Assembly: GCF_025210165.1 (NCBI RefSeq)
Contig: NZ_JAOASI010000010.1
Span: 23,547 to 87,546 of the forward strand
DNA length: 64,000 nt
Source of the DNA: Tepidibacter sp.
GTDB lineage: Bacteria; Bacillota; Clostridia; Peptostreptococcales; Peptostreptococcaceae
Direction: 5' to 3'
Part shown: one piece after another, positions 8,889 to 18,170 of the stretch
Numbering within the stretch: position 1 is the stretch's first letter
Layout of the letters: the number at the start of each line of letters is the position of its first letter
Notes under the pieces: generated by a model
Seen by the model: only the letters and a program-made list of their open reading frames with translations
Told to the model about the DNA's origin: nothing
The model's database searches: none
Program-made: the position numbers and the translations under genes

Positions 8889-9431
8889 CTACAATCCTAA
8901 AAAAGTTTTAAATTCTTTTAAATATCTACGTGTAACATATATATTTAAGGATGTATCCTTCATTTTTAACAATAATTTTCCGTTAAACCACGGCTGAATT
9001 TGATCTATTTTTATAATATTAACTATAAAAGATTTGCTAATTCTTATAAAACCATGATCTCTTAGCTTTTCTTCTAACTCGTATAGCTTTTCTTTTACCT
9101 TAAACTTTTTATTATCAACAATGCAAAAAACATCATTACCAAGACCTTCAAAATAACTAATTTGGTTATACTTAATAACTTCATAGTTACCTTCGTATTT
9201 TCCGGTAATAACTTTTCTATTTTCTTGCTGTCCTAAAAATGAGTCAAGAAAATGAATTAAATTATTTAGAGTTGATAACTCAAATACAATTCCTATTTTG
9301 CCATCTTCTATGTCATAACCCTTTTCAAGAATTACAATATCAGATTGGTTTGTTATTTTTATTTTTCTATTTTCAAGCATTTCTGTTAGAATCCCTTTTA
9401 TGTTATCAGAACATTTTAAATCAACATTCAT
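8889..9431 (-). CDS. LytTR-domain DNA-binding regulator without receiver domain
   Basis: In this 180-residue protein the C-terminal 100 residues match LytTR: NQISYFEGLGNDVFCIV, KEKLYELEEKLRDHGFIRISKSFIVNI and RRYLKEFKTFL. The N-terminal 70 residues are not a receiver domain, so control is not by phosphorylation. With the DUF3021 gene just downstream it forms a LytTR regulatory system of the HdrR/M type. The start is preceded by AAGGAG. Upstream lie three TACTAT repeats spaced 21 and 15 bases, which are candidate autoregulatory sites. Confidence 0.9.
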   Translation of the reverse strand: MNVDLKCSDNIKGILTEMLENRKIKITNQSDIVILEKGYDIEDGKIGIVFELSTLNNLIHFLDSFLGQQENRKVITGKYEGNYEVIKYNQISYFEGLGNDVFCIVDNKKFKVKEKLYELEEKLRDHGFIRISKSFIVNIIKIDQIQPWFNGKLLLKMKDTSLNIYVTRRYLKEFKTFLGL

Positions 9432-9454
9432 ACAATTCTCCTTAACATCATTAT

Positions 9455-9496
9455 TACTATATATTTATTTTATACTACTATAAATTATATTACTAT
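9455..9496 (-). promoter_or_regulatory. Direct repeats upstream of LytTR gene, candidate operator
   Basis: TACTAT occurs at 9455-9460, 9476-9481 and 9491-9496 on the plus strand, with start-to-start spacing of 21 and 15 bases. LytTR proteins bind pairs of short direct repeats about two helical turns apart and often activate their own genes. The assignment is inference from position and spacing. Confidence 0.4.
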
Positions 9497-9502
9497 AAAA
9501 TT

Positions 9503-10033
9503 TTAAACATCAGGCATTAAATTAGGTATAGTAATAGAGCAAGCAATAGCAATAATTATTAGAATATTTGGAAGTATTATAAATATAGGGCCATTACCAA
9601 TGAATCTGAAAATTGAATTTATGATATAAGTTGTACACCAAATAGTAGAAATTAACATATTAACTTCAATAAATAGTGGGGATATATCAAATCCTTTTTC
9701 ATAACCATTTTTTGCACCATCCATTGTGAATGGTTTTCTGATAATTAAAGAATATAAAGACATTGTTCCTAGTAATATATAAGTATACAAATGTCTATTT
9801 ATAATAACCTTATTAATATCAAATATAAAGTATAGAATATTCGATATTAAAAAATAGACTGTCAAAGTTTTTGTCATCAAACTTATATTTTTTTCAAATA
9901 CTTCTTTAATTAGTATACATACAAGAGCTATAGAGCCTAATATAAGACCTAAAGATGAGCTTATTGACCAGTGAAGCATCATAGGAAGAAAGCCTGAACT
10001 TACTATAAAAAATACTCTTAATCCCTTACTCAT
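9503..10033 (-). CDS. Polytopic membrane protein of unknown function
   Basis: This 176-residue protein has five or six hydrophobic segments, for example VFFIVSSGFLPMMLHW, LGLILGSIALVCILI and FIILPNILIIIAIACSI. The start chosen is ATG at 10033, which overlaps the end of the upstream flavoprotein gene by 8 bases (ATGAGTAA) behind GAGAGATGG. A further upstream TTG is less well placed. Tight overlap implies co-translation with the two-domain flavoprotein and possibly a shared membrane redox role. I do not recognise a named family. Confidence 0.7.
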   Translation of the reverse strand: MSKGLRVFFIVSSGFLPMMLHWSISSSLGLILGSIALVCILIKEVFEKNISLMTKTLTVYFLISNILYFIFDINKVIINRHLYTYILLGTMSLYSLIIRKPFTMDGAKNGYEKGFDISPLFIEVNMLISTIWCTTYIINSIFRFIGNGPIFIILPNILIIIAIACSITIPNLMPDV

Positions 10034-11396
10034 GATTATCCATCTCTCTTTCAAGTACTTTTTTATGCTTTGAAATCATGTGCTTATACATATTTTTTTT
10101 AACTTCTGATTGAAAAGCCTTTTTATTCATCATATATCTAAATATAATATTTCCTAATTTATCTTTAATGGATTCATTTTTTATTAAATTATTTGATTTA
10201 TAGTAATTATAATCAGCTAAAAAAATAGTACCTAATCTTGATTTTATTGCATCACTAAATAATTTAGCTCCACATACTGATAAAAACATTGGTGTTTTTA
10301 TATATTCCTGTTCTGCATAATTAATGCTTTTACTAACCAGATTTTCGATTTGGGTATTTAAAATAGTATTATCTTGGCATTCATCTGAAACTATTCCAAC
10401 TAAATTTGTTTCATTACTACCGTAAGCTCTCATAATCTCATTAAGTGATTCTAACTCACTAGCTGGTCCTGAAACAAGATATGCAATTTGGCGACCTTTA
10501 AATATAGGTATATGCGTATAACAGAAGCTTCTATCAAAGAATAGCTTCATTCTTGATGAAAAATATCTATCCTTTATTTCACAGGCATATACAATAATAT
10601 CTGAGTTATCCAATATATAATCTAAAGTTTCTCTATGATCATCTATATTATGGTAAATACATTGATTATGGGTACTACAGTTACAACATCCGATACAGTA
10701 ATTTTTAAAATTAGATTCATTAATATTTACAACTTTAACAGGGCCATCTATCATACTTGAATACTTAGTAATCATTTTATCTATATTTGAACCTTTTGCT
10801 GAATCAGTTACAATTACAGTTCTTTTAGTAGTTTTAATCTTTTTTAAAGACTGGTTATTTTGATAATTATAGTTATATTTTGATGTTTTCTTAAATCTTT
10901 TTGATGTGAGTTCATTTGTTTTTATTGAATTTATAAAATTATTAAAGAAAAACTCAAGTTCTCTTTGACATTCTTTTTTTATAAGATCATTCATGTCATG
11001 GGATAAACTTCCTAAGTATTTCATATCAAAATCATTGCAAATACCTTCCATATAATCATGAGCAGTGTGATCATAATAATGAATAGATGTAGAATAGGTA
11101 ACACAGTATTTATTAAAGAATTTATCTATTAGATTATACTCATAAATTTTTTCAATAAATTCTTTCATATGAGCTGGTATAAGCATATGATAAACAGGAA
11201 AACTCCAGATAACACCGTCTGATTTATTTACCTTGTCAACAATCTTTAGTATTTCTTGTTTTCCTTTTCTTAGAGCATCTATAATATTTAAGTATTCAAA
11301 GTTATAAGTTTTGTTTTTTAAAGCTAAATAATGAATTGATTGTATAGTTACACTATTTGATGATTTTGGGCTTCCATTTAATATGACTATATTCAT
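10026..11396 (-). CDS. Two-domain NAD(P)H-dependent FMN reductase / flavodoxin-like protein
   Basis: This 456-residue protein is made of two flavodoxin-fold halves. The first half begins with the FMN phosphate loop ILNGSPKSSNS at residues about 5-15. The second half begins near residue 195 (RTVIVTDSAKGSNIDKM) and carries the Cys cluster CIGCCNCSTHNQC, resembling iron-sulfur flavoprotein (ISF) family members that hold a 4Fe-4S cluster next to FMN. The family length is normally about 190 residues, so this is a tandem fusion in which only the second unit keeps the cysteines. It overlaps the downstream membrane protein gene, suggesting a shared role. The electron donor and substrate are unknown. 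Confidence 0.8.
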   Translation of the reverse strand: MNIVILNGSPKSSNSVTIQSIHYLALKNKTYNFEYLNIIDALRKGKQEILKIVDKVNKSDGVIWSFPVYHMLIPAHMKEFIEKIYEYNLIDKFFNKYCVTYSTSIHYYDHTAHDYMEGICNDFDMKYLGSLSHDMNDLIKKECQRELEFFFNNFINSIKTNELTSKRFKKTSKYNYNYQNNQSLKKIKTTKRTVIVTDSAKGSNIDKMITKYSSMIDGPVKVVNINESNFKNYCIGCCNCSTHNQCIYHNIDDHRETLDYILDNSDIIVYACEIKDRYFSSRMKLFFDRSFCYTHIPIFKGRQIAYLVSGPASELESLNEIMRAYGSNETNLVGIVSDECQDNTILNTQIENLVSKSINYAEQEYIKTPMFLSVCGAKLFSDAIKSRLGTIFLADYNYYKSNNLIKNESIKDKLGNIIFRYMMNKKAFQSEVKKNMYKHMISKHKKVLEREMDNHE

Positions 11397-11582
11397 AATT
11401 ATCCTCCCTTAAATTATAATTTGTATACTTTATATATTAAAGGAAAATAAATGATTTGTAATAAAAATCATGTATCATGCTATATAGCCTATGTAAGATG
11501 CAAAATTTTAATTCATATGGCATTAATGTAGGGATTAAATAGATTTTGATAATATTTTTTGAATTGTTTTTAATTTAGTACC

Positions 11583-11611
11583 TTGCAATATACAATACCA
11601 TATAATATACT
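11583..11611 (+). promoter_or_regulatory. Promoter of the PadR operon
   Basis: TTGCAA at 11583-11588 and TATACT at 11606-11611 have 17-base spacing. AATATAC occurs twice in and around the boxes, so an operator for the PadR protein may overlap. That is inference, based on PadR proteins commonly being autoregulatory. Confidence 0.45.
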
Positions 11612-11648
11612 ATATATAAACCAAATTTATATAGGAAAGGGAATAAAC

Positions 11649-11972
11649 ATGAATATTCAGTTTAAAAAAGGTGTTTTAGAATTATGTGTTCTAGTTTTAC
11701 TCAGCAATAACGATTGCTATGGATATGAATTAGTAGAAAAGATATCAAAATATATAAATATATCTGAAGGAACAATATATCCTTTATTAAGAAGGCTTCA
11801 AAAGGAAGGATATTTTACAAGTTATCTTAAGGAATCAACAGAAGGACCACCTAGAAAGTATTATAAAATAACAGGTGAGGGTAAAAAAATAAAAAATGAA
11901 TTAATAAATGAATGGAATTACTTTGTTAAAGGTGTTAATAGTATTATAGATGAGGGGGATTTAAATGAATAA
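11649..11972 (+). CDS. PadR-family transcriptional regulator
   Basis: This 107-residue winged-helix protein has the PadR hallmarks [39 protein letters not shown] and [14 protein letters not shown]. The start is ATG at 11649 behind AGGAAAGGG. The longer frame from 11583 would begin inside the promoter. The last 8 bases overlap the DUF1700 gene. PadR with DUF1700 and DUF4097 genes is a recurring Firmicutes arrangement linked to membrane or envelope control. Confidence 0.92.
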   Translation: MNIQFKKGVLELCVLVLLSNNDCYGYELVEKISKYINISEGTIYPLLRRLQKEGYFTSYLKESTEGPPRKYYKITGEGKKIKNELINEWNYFVKGVNSIIDEGDLNE

Positions 11973-12528
11973 AAAAGAGTTTATAGATATTTTGAAAAAT
12001 CAACTTTCTGGATTACCTAAAGAGGATATAGATGAAATTCTTTATGATTATGAAGAACATTTTAGTGTAGGCTTGGTAAGAGGAAAATCAGAAGATGAAA
12101 TATCAAAAGAAGTAGGTGATCCTAAAAAAATAGCTAAATCATATAAAGCTAATGTTATTATTGAAAATGCACAGAAAAACCCAACATCTACTAATATAGT
12201 AAAGGCAGTTATTGCTACAGTAGCACTTGGATTATTTAATTTAATTTTTGTTTTAGGTCCTTTCATTGGACTTATAGGAATACTGATAGGTTTGTTTGGA
12301 GCAGCTCTAGGAGTAACTTTAGGTGGAATAGGGATGTTTATTGGTGTAATATTTGGACCTTTATTTGGAGGGGATGTTACTATTAATCCTATAGGAGCCG
12401 TATTTATAGGAATAGGAACAACTGCTTTAGGTGTACTGTTTTTTATTTTGAATATTTACTTAACAAAATTTGCATATAAAGGAATTACAAAATATTTAAA
12501 ATATAATATTGATATTATTAAAAAATAA
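11965..12528 (+). CDS. DUF1700 family membrane protein
   Basis: In this 187-residue protein the first 70 residues match the DUF1700 N-terminus ([29 protein letters not shown] and [20 protein letters not shown]). Glycine-rich hydrophobic helices follow ([40 protein letters not shown]). It overlaps the PadR gene by 8 bases and is followed 15 bases later by the DUF4097 gene. The family's biochemical role is not established. Confidence 0.9.
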   Translation: MNKKEFIDILKNQLSGLPKEDIDEILYDYEEHFSVGLVRGKSEDEISKEVGDPKKIAKSYKANVIIENAQKNPTSTNIVKAVIATVALGLFNLIFVLGPFIGLIGILIGLFGAALGVTLGGIGMFIGVIFGPLFGGDVTINPIGAVFIGIGTTALGVLFFILNIYLTKFAYKGITKYLKYNIDIIKK

Positions 12529-12543
12529 TTAGGAGGAGATTTT

Positions 12544-13455
12544 ATGAATATTAAAAAACTTGTTACATACTTAGTAGCTATAATGCTAATCTGTTATGGA
12601 GTAGGATTTATTATAATACATTTTACTGGAGGATTTAAAGGAAATTTTAGTATTTCATATAAAAATAAAAAAACATATGATAATTTGAATCAAGAAAAAA
12701 TTGAAAAAATAGATACAATAAATGAAATTTTTATTAAAGCTGCAAGCTGTGATGTTAATGTAATTCCAGAGGATAGAGGTGATATAAAAGCTCATTTTTA
12801 TGGAAATGCTACTGCGACGTTTAAGCCTGAACTTGAAACTAAAATAAAAGGCAATGAGCTGTTAATATTTATAAAAAGACCAAAATCATATAGTATATTT
12901 GCTTCTGATTTAAAGCTTGATATTTATGTTCCTAAAAATTACAAAGAAAATATAGCTATAGATTGCTCTTCTGGAGATGTAAATATTCAAAATGAATTAA
13001 CACTAAACAATTTTTTGGTAGATGTTAGTTCAGGAAATGTAAATTTAAAAGATTTAAATATCAAGAACTTGAAATACGACGGATCATCAGGGTCATTAAT
13101 AGGAGAAAATATAGTTACAGATTCTACACTTATAGATGTATCTTCAGGATCTGTAGAGTTAAACAATTTCACAGGTGATTTAAAAGGTGATTCATCTTCT
13201 GGAATAATAAAAGTAAATTACAATATATTTGATAATAATATTGACTTAGATACTTCCTCAGGAGATGTAAAAATAGACTTACCAAATGATGCAAAATTCT
13301 ATTTAGATGCTGAGTGTTCTAGTGGAGATATAGAGTGTGATTTTCCTATAGTTGTAAGGGGCAAACAAGAAGATAATACTTTAAGAGGGACTGTTGGAGA
13401 TGATAAAAACAAAATAAAAATAAATACTTCATCAGGAGATATAGGTGTATACTAA
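12544..13455 (+). CDS. DUF4097 family beta-repeat protein, membrane-anchored
   Basis: This 303-residue protein has one N-terminal hydrophobic helix (residues about 5-25). A repetitive beta-helix-like body follows, in which short units centred on SSGDV/SSGNV/SSGSV recur about every 18-20 residues (residues about 140-300). This is the DUF4097 adhesin-like signature. It is the last gene of the PadR operon and has a clear AGGAGGAG site. It is probably extracytoplasmic. A structural or sensing role at the envelope is inference. Confidence 0.88.
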   Translation: MNIKKLVTYLVAIMLICYGVGFIIIHFTGGFKGNFSISYKNKKTYDNLNQEKIEKIDTINEIFIKAASCDVNVIPEDRGDIKAHFYGNATATFKPELETKIKGNELLIFIKRPKSYSIFASDLKLDIYVPKNYKENIAIDCSSGDVNIQNELTLNNFLVDVSSGNVNLKDLNIKNLKYDGSSGSLIGENIVTDSTLIDVSSGSVELNNFTGDLKGDSSSGIIKVNYNIFDNNIDLDTSSGDVKIDLPNDAKFYLDAECSSGDIECDFPIVVRGKQEDNTLRGTVGDDKNKIKINTSSGDIGVY

Positions 13456-13509
13456 AAAGTAGATTAACTACTAATTAGGATAGCAAGTATACGAATTTTA
13501 GGAGGTATT

Positions 13510-14070
13510 ATGCAAAGAGAATGGAAAAATATTGATTATTTATTAAATATAGGAGAAAAGCAGAAAAAAACCTATGATATAATTACTGATATTGGCATTT
13601 TAGAAATTTTAGAAAAGTATAATCCTATATTAGTAGGAACAATTCCTATAGATATAGATATTGATAAAAGTGATATTGATATAGCTTGTGAGGTTTATGA
13701 TTTTAATAAATTCAAAAAAATAGTAATAGAATTATTTCATAAGTATAAAAATTTTACTATTGATATAAGAAATGAACGAGAAAGAGAATTTATAGTAGCA
13801 AATTTCTATATAGAAGAAATGGAAATTGAGATATATGGAGAAGCATTACCTGTAGAAAAACAAAATGGGTATAGGCATATGATTATCGAAGATAGAATTT
13901 TGAAGATAGGAGGAAGAAAATTAAAAGAAGAAATTATAAAGTTAAAAAAGGCAGGTCTAAAAACAGAGCCTGCATTTGCTAAATGTTTAGATGTATATGG
14001 AGATCCATATGAGGAATTATTAAAACTAGAAAATAAAGATGATAATTATTTAAGAAAACTTATTTTGTAA
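13510..14070 (+). CDS. DUF4269 family protein, nucleotidyltransferase-like
   Basis: This 186-residue protein is similar to DUF4269. The stretch LVGTIPIDIDIDKSDIDIACEVYD resembles the G-S...DxD core of nucleotidyltransferase folds, with paired acidic residues around 50-60. QNGYRHMIIEDRIL and AFAKCLDVYGDPYEELL are further family-like segments. It starts behind TAGGAGG, 54 bases after the DUF4097 gene. The substrate is unknown. The related fold supports nucleotide transfer only weakly. Confidence 0.75.
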   Translation: MQREWKNIDYLLNIGEKQKKTYDIITDIGILEILEKYNPILVGTIPIDIDIDKSDIDIACEVYDFNKFKKIVIELFHKYKNFTIDIRNEREREFIVANFYIEEMEIEIYGEALPVEKQNGYRHMIIEDRILKIGGRKLKEEIIKLKKAGLKTEPAFAKCLDVYGDPYEELLKLENKDDNYLRKLIL

Positions 14071-14090
14071 TAAGTTAGGAGGAGTTTAAT

Positions 14091-14639
14091 TTGAAAAAAA
14101 CATTAGTTGTAGCACTTATTTTGTTTTTAGTTTTCTCACTATTAATAGGTTGCCAATCTAATGAGATTAAGAGATTAGATAGTGTACAAGAAACAAATAT
14201 AGAAAAATTAGTAGAATATAAAGATTCTTATGTTGGAGACAATAGTGCTGTAGGAGGTATTTTATATAGCTTACCTGGAAATATGTATGTAAAACAGTTT
14301 TCGTTACAAACAAATACTAAACCGTATGTTATAAAAGTAGAATATGGCTTAGATGAAAATTCAAATTTAAAAAAAGAAGATTTTAATGAGTTTTGGAATG
14401 ATGAGAATGCTAAAAATATATTTTTAAATAATGCTATTACGTTGTTTATACTAATTAAGAATGTAGATGAAGTTGAATTTAATCTTAATACTCTAAACAA
14501 ACAATCATTCAGAATAACAAGAAAAGAACTGGAAACACTCTATGGAAGAGATTTAAGAGAATATAGTAATGATATTTTAGCTTGGAAAAAAGAAGTTATA
14601 GATTCTAGTGAAAAAATAGAAGAATTCTTGGGGGAATAA
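14091..14639 (+). CDS. DUF4825 domain lipoprotein
   Basis: This 182-residue protein starts at TTG (14091) behind TTAGGAGGAG. Residues 1-21 are a lipoprotein signal peptide ending in the lipobox LIGC. The body contains EKLVEYKDSYVGDNSAVGGILYSLPG, which is the DUF4825 pattern, followed by NAITLFILIKNVDEVEF. It would be anchored outside the membrane. The next gene starts 4 bases later, so they form one transcript. Function unknown. Confidence 0.8.
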   Translation: MKKTLVVALILFLVFSLLIGCQSNEIKRLDSVQETNIEKLVEYKDSYVGDNSAVGGILYSLPGNMYVKQFSLQTNTKPYVIKVEYGLDENSNLKKEDFNEFWNDENAKNIFLNNAITLFILIKNVDEVEFNLNTLNKQSFRITRKELETLYGRDLREYSNDILAWKKEVIDSSEKIEEFLGE

Positions 14640-14643
14640 AATA

Positions 14644-16038
14644 GTGAAAAATAAGTATTTTAAATGGATTTTTTTTATTATATGTACTCTTATATTGGTT
14701 ATAGTAATAAAATACAGTTTAATAATAAAACGATATAATAAAGTAGACTATGACGGATATGATACATTGTCTATTGTACAACATCCATTTTATAGTAATA
14801 ACGATAGTGTAGAATTTCTAATAGATGATAGTGCTGAATTAGATTTAAAGTTATGGTGGAAAAGTTTGAGTGGAGATATTGAAGTGAAGATAACAGATGA
14901 TAAAGGGAATATTTATTTTACTAAAAAATCGAGTCAAATTAAAAATGAATACGACATACCTTTAAAAAAAGGGAAATATAAGCTGAATATTAATAGTTCT
15001 AATTTTACAGGTGCTATGGTTTTAGGTTATAAAAATATTGTTAAAGTGAATAAATTCCCTAATGATAATTACAGCATTATTTCAAGCAATCCATCATACG
15101 GTTTTGGGTGGGAATACATATTGTATATACCTAATAAAGTAAGTGAGAATAATCTTCTTGTAGTACCTAATAACACTGGGAGAGTTTCTGAGAATATAGA
15201 TATTCATAAAGAAAAAGCAAAAGAGTTAATATTAGCTAAATCAAGATTAGCAGAAGAACTAGGGGTACCTTTAATAGTCCCTATTTTTCCAAGATCTGAA
15301 AATTATCAGGAAATATACACTCATGCACTCGATAGAGCTACTATGCTTACAGATATTGATGAATTGAAACGTTTAGATTTACAACTTATAGCTATGATTA
15401 ATCATACTAAAAATATTTTATTGAAAAAGGGAATTACACTTGATAATCAAATTTTCATGTCAGGATTTTCTGCTTCTGGGAATTTTGTTGATAGATTTAC
15501 ATTTTTACATCCTGAAATTGTAAAAGCAGCAACTATTGGAGGGTGTGACAATATAATTCCTTATAAAAATCTAAATGGACAAAATCTTCCTTATCCAATA
15601 GGGGTTTATGATTATGAGAAAATAACAGGTAAAGAATTTGATGTCAACTTAATAGATGAGGTTTATAGATATATCTATAAAGGTGAAGATGATGAAGGTG
15701 GATGGATAACCAGTCAAGAAAATGGAAAGGTAACTACTTACACTGGAAAAGAATACTTTGATAAATTTGAAGCACCTAAGATTACTAAAAATATTAGACA
15801 AAATAAATTTAATATATACAATGATGGAGATTTAACTGATCTACAAAAAGAGGAAATATCATTTAGAGTATATAATGGTAAAATACTTGTTGATAGATTT
15901 TTACTGATCAAGTCTATTTTCGATGAACTAAATTTGGATAGAAGTCAATTTGTTGTGTATAAAGAAATTGGACATGAAATAAATCAAGAAATTGAAGATG
16001 ATGAGTTGGAATTTTTCAAAAATGTATTGAACTATTGA
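14644..16038 (+). CDS. Membrane-anchored alpha/beta-hydrolase-like protein
   Basis: This 464-residue protein starts at GTG. It has a signal anchor (residues about 7-28), then a beta-rich N-terminal domain (about 45-130) that binds nothing recognised. A C-terminal alpha/beta-hydrolase-like domain carries the nucleophile elbow GFSASG near residue 275, inside LDNQIFMSGFSASGNFVDRF. A late histidine (GHEINQEIE) could complete a triad. The family is similar to putative esterases with a bacterial pre-peptidase-like N-domain. It is cotranscribed with the DUF4825 lipoprotein. The substrate is unknown. Confidence 0.65.
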   Translation: MKNKYFKWIFFIICTLILVIVIKYSLIIKRYNKVDYDGYDTLSIVQHPFYSNNDSVEFLIDDSAELDLKLWWKSLSGDIEVKITDDKGNIYFTKKSSQIKNEYDIPLKKGKYKLNINSSNFTGAMVLGYKNIVKVNKFPNDNYSIISSNPSYGFGWEYILYIPNKVSENNLLVVPNNTGRVSENIDIHKEKAKELILAKSRLAEELGVPLIVPIFPRSENYQEIYTHALDRATMLTDIDELKRLDLQLIAMINHTKNILLKKGITLDNQIFMSGFSASGNFVDRFTFLHPEIVKAATIGGCDNIIPYKNLNGQNLPYPIGVYDYEKITGKEFDVNLIDEVYRYIYKGEDDEGGWITSQENGKVTTYTGKEYFDKFEAPKITKNIRQNKFNIYNDGDLTDLQKEEISFRVYNGKILVDRFLLIKSIFDELNLDRSQFVVYKEIGHEINQEIEDDELEFFKNVLNY

Positions 16039-16120
16039 AAGTATTAAAGGAAATATATAGCACGTTTTTGTATAAGGTGTCAATGATATTTGTATTTTAC
16101 TACCAACACATTTTAATCAC

Positions 16121-16158
16121 CCAAGTAATATAATGTAAAGATACAAATATTACTTTGG
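16121..16158 (+). promoter_or_regulatory. Inverted repeat over the sulfatase -10 region, candidate operator
   Basis: CCAAGTAATAT at 16121-16131 is mirrored by ATATTACTTTGG at 16147-16158 with one extra T. The left arm covers a TATAAT box (16129-16134), and the right arm abuts the ribosome site GGGAGG. It could be a repressor site or an RNA hairpin limiting translation. Confidence 0.4.
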
Positions 16159-16170
16159 GAGGATTGTATA

Positions 16171-17973
16171 ATGTTAACACCTAATTTTCTTATTATCATA
16201 GTAGATGAAGAAAGATTTCCACCTGTATATGAAAATGAAGAGATAAAAGCTTGGCGAAAAAAATATCTAAAGGCACAAAGAATTTTACATAATAATGGTT
16301 TGACATTTAATAATCACTATACAGGTAGTACGGCTTGCTCTCCTAGTAGAGGTACTTTATATACTGGGCAATATCCATCTTTACATGGAGTGAGTCAAAC
16401 AGGTGGGGTAGCTAAAGGTGATTTTGATGCAGATATGTTTTGGTTGGACCAAAGTACAGTGCCTACAATTGGAGATTATTTATTTACTGAAGGATATGAA
16501 GTATTTTGGAAGGGGAAGTGGCATGCTTCTCAAGCAGATATATTAATTCCAGATACTCATGATTCTTTTCTTAGTTATAATAGTGTAAATGGGATACCAG
16601 AAGAAAAAAAAGAAAAATTATATCTTAATGCAAATCGTCTTGGTGAATTTGGATTTGATAAGTGGATAGGGCCAGAGCCTTTTGGAAGTGAGCCTCATAA
16701 TTCAGGTTCATCTGCATCTGTTGGTATAAGTGGGCGTGATGAAGTGTATTCTATGCAGGTGGTTGATTTAATTAAAAGTTTAGATAATAATAAAGCTAAT
16801 AAAAAAACTTTTGATAATAAACCGTGGGCTATTGTATGCTCTTTTGTAAACCCTCATGATATTGCTCTTTTTGGAGAAATTACAAGACTAGATCCTTTAT
16901 TTGATTTTAAAATTGATAAATCAGTTCCTTTTATTCCTAAATCTCCTACTGCAACAGAATCACTTTCTACAAAGCCTAAGGCTCAGAGTAGCTATAGAGA
17001 GGTTTACCCTAAAGCACTTCAACCTCTTATAGACACAGAGTTTTATCGTAAACTCTATTATTCACTACAATTGCAGGTAGATAATGAAATGTGTAATGTT
17101 TTAACTGCTCTTTTTAATTCATCTTTTTATGAAGATACTATAATAATTTTCACATCAGATCATGGAGAAATGCTTGGATCTCATGGCGGGCTATTTCAAA
17201 AATGGTATCAAGCATATGAAGAATCTATTCATGTTCCTTTAATAATTCATAATCCTATTTTATTTAAAGAATCTAAGCAAACAAATATATTAACGAGTCA
17301 TGTTGATATTCTCCCTACAATACTTGGTCTTGCTAATATAGATCAAAAAACAGTTCAAAACAAATTAAAACGTAATCATACAGAGGTACATCCTTTAGTT
17401 GGAAGAGATTTGTCGCCTATAATTAGTCAGGGTAAAAATTTTGAACGTATTAATGAACCTATATATTTTATGACTGATGACGATGTCACAAAGGGATTAA
17501 ATCAAAAAAGTGTTCTGGGCATTCCTTATGAATCCGTTATACAGCCTAATCATGTTGAAACTGTTATTGCAAAACTACAAACAGGAAAGAACAATCAAGA
17601 AGAAATATGGAAATATTCTCGATACTTCGATAATCCTCAATTCTGGAGTTCTCCTGGATGTGAAGATGAAACAATAACACAACAATGTCCACAAACTGAG
17701 GTTGATGGTATACAATGCTGTTTATGTATAAAAAGAATTAAAACAACACCTGATCCTGATGAATTTGAAATGTATAATTTAACTACTGATCCTTTAGAAA
17801 CTAAAAATTTAGCCCATTCTGATTTTCAAACTCCTGAAACTAAGGTTATTCAGGTAGTACTGAGTAATATGCTGGAGCAGCAGTGTAGACAAAAACGTAT
17901 ATATCCATCGAGTGGAAATGTTCCAGGAAAACCTAGTTGTAAAAATTGTGCACCTGATTTGACTTTTAGATAA
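16171..17973 (+). CDS. Sulfatase family protein (Cys-type), cytoplasmic
   Basis: This 600-residue protein belongs to the alkaline-phosphatase/sulfatase superfamily. The formylglycine motif CSPSRGTLYTG starts at Cys56. Metal ligands are visible as IIIVDEE near residue 8 and TSDHGEMLGSHGG near residue 329. FGly maturation of the Cys type requires a radical SAM maturase (anSME), and none is seen in the window. No signal peptide is present. The C-terminal 80 residues are Cys-rich (GIQCCLCIKR, SCKNCAP). About half of the arginine codons are CGN, while neighbouring genes use AGA almost exclusively, which suggests horizontal acquisition. It is a single-gene unit between an inverted repeat and a strong terminator. 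The sulfated substrate is unknown; a phosphonate hydrolase-like activity is an alternative. Confidence 0.85.
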   Translation: MLTPNFLIIIVDEERFPPVYENEEIKAWRKKYLKAQRILHNNGLTFNNHYTGSTACSPSRGTLYTGQYPSLHGVSQTGGVAKGDFDADMFWLDQSTVPTIGDYLFTEGYEVFWKGKWHASQADILIPDTHDSFLSYNSVNGIPEEKKEKLYLNANRLGEFGFDKWIGPEPFGSEPHNSGSSASVGISGRDEVYSMQVVDLIKSLDNNKANKKTFDNKPWAIVCSFVNPHDIALFGEITRLDPLFDFKIDKSVPFIPKSPTATESLSTKPKAQSSYREVYPKALQPLIDTEFYRKLYYSLQLQVDNEMCNVLTALFNSSFYEDTIIIFTSDHGEMLGSHGGLFQKWYQAYEESIHVPLIIHNPILFKESKQTNILTSHVDILPTILGLANIDQKTVQNKLKRNHTEVHPLVGRDLSPIISQGKNFERINEPIYFMTDDDVTKGLNQKSVLGIPYESVIQPNHVETVIAKLQTGKNNQEEIWKYSRYFDNPQFWSSPGCEDETITQQCPQTEVDGIQCCLCIKRIKTTPDPDEFEMYNLTTDPLETKNLAHSDFQTPETKVIQVVLSNMLEQQCRQKRIYPSSGNVPGKPSCKNCAPDLTFR

Positions 17974-17982
17974 TTTATAAAT

Positions 17983-18029
17983 AAAAACCAATATTTAATA
18001 TGCTGAAGCATATTATAATATTGGTTTTT
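17983..18029 (+). terminator. Terminator of the sulfatase gene
   Basis: AAAAACCAATAT at 17983-17994 pairs with ATATTGGTTTTT at 18018-18029, and the inner ATATGCTGAAGCATAT adds a second stem. A T-run follows. Confidence 0.88.
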
Positions 18030-18170
18030 AAATTATTACTGATTAAAACTTTATAGACTGGTACAGTTGGAATGAATACAATAGATTGTTATAGATGTAG
18101 TATTAGGGAAATATTTACAAAGATCATAAAAAAAGTTATAGTAAAGAAGGTCTGTGAGGAGGTAATTACA

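Noticed and set aside
11583..11648. N-terminal extension of the PadR protein
   Set aside because: It would start at TTG inside the -35 box. The ATG at 11649 has a proper ribosome site and matches family length.
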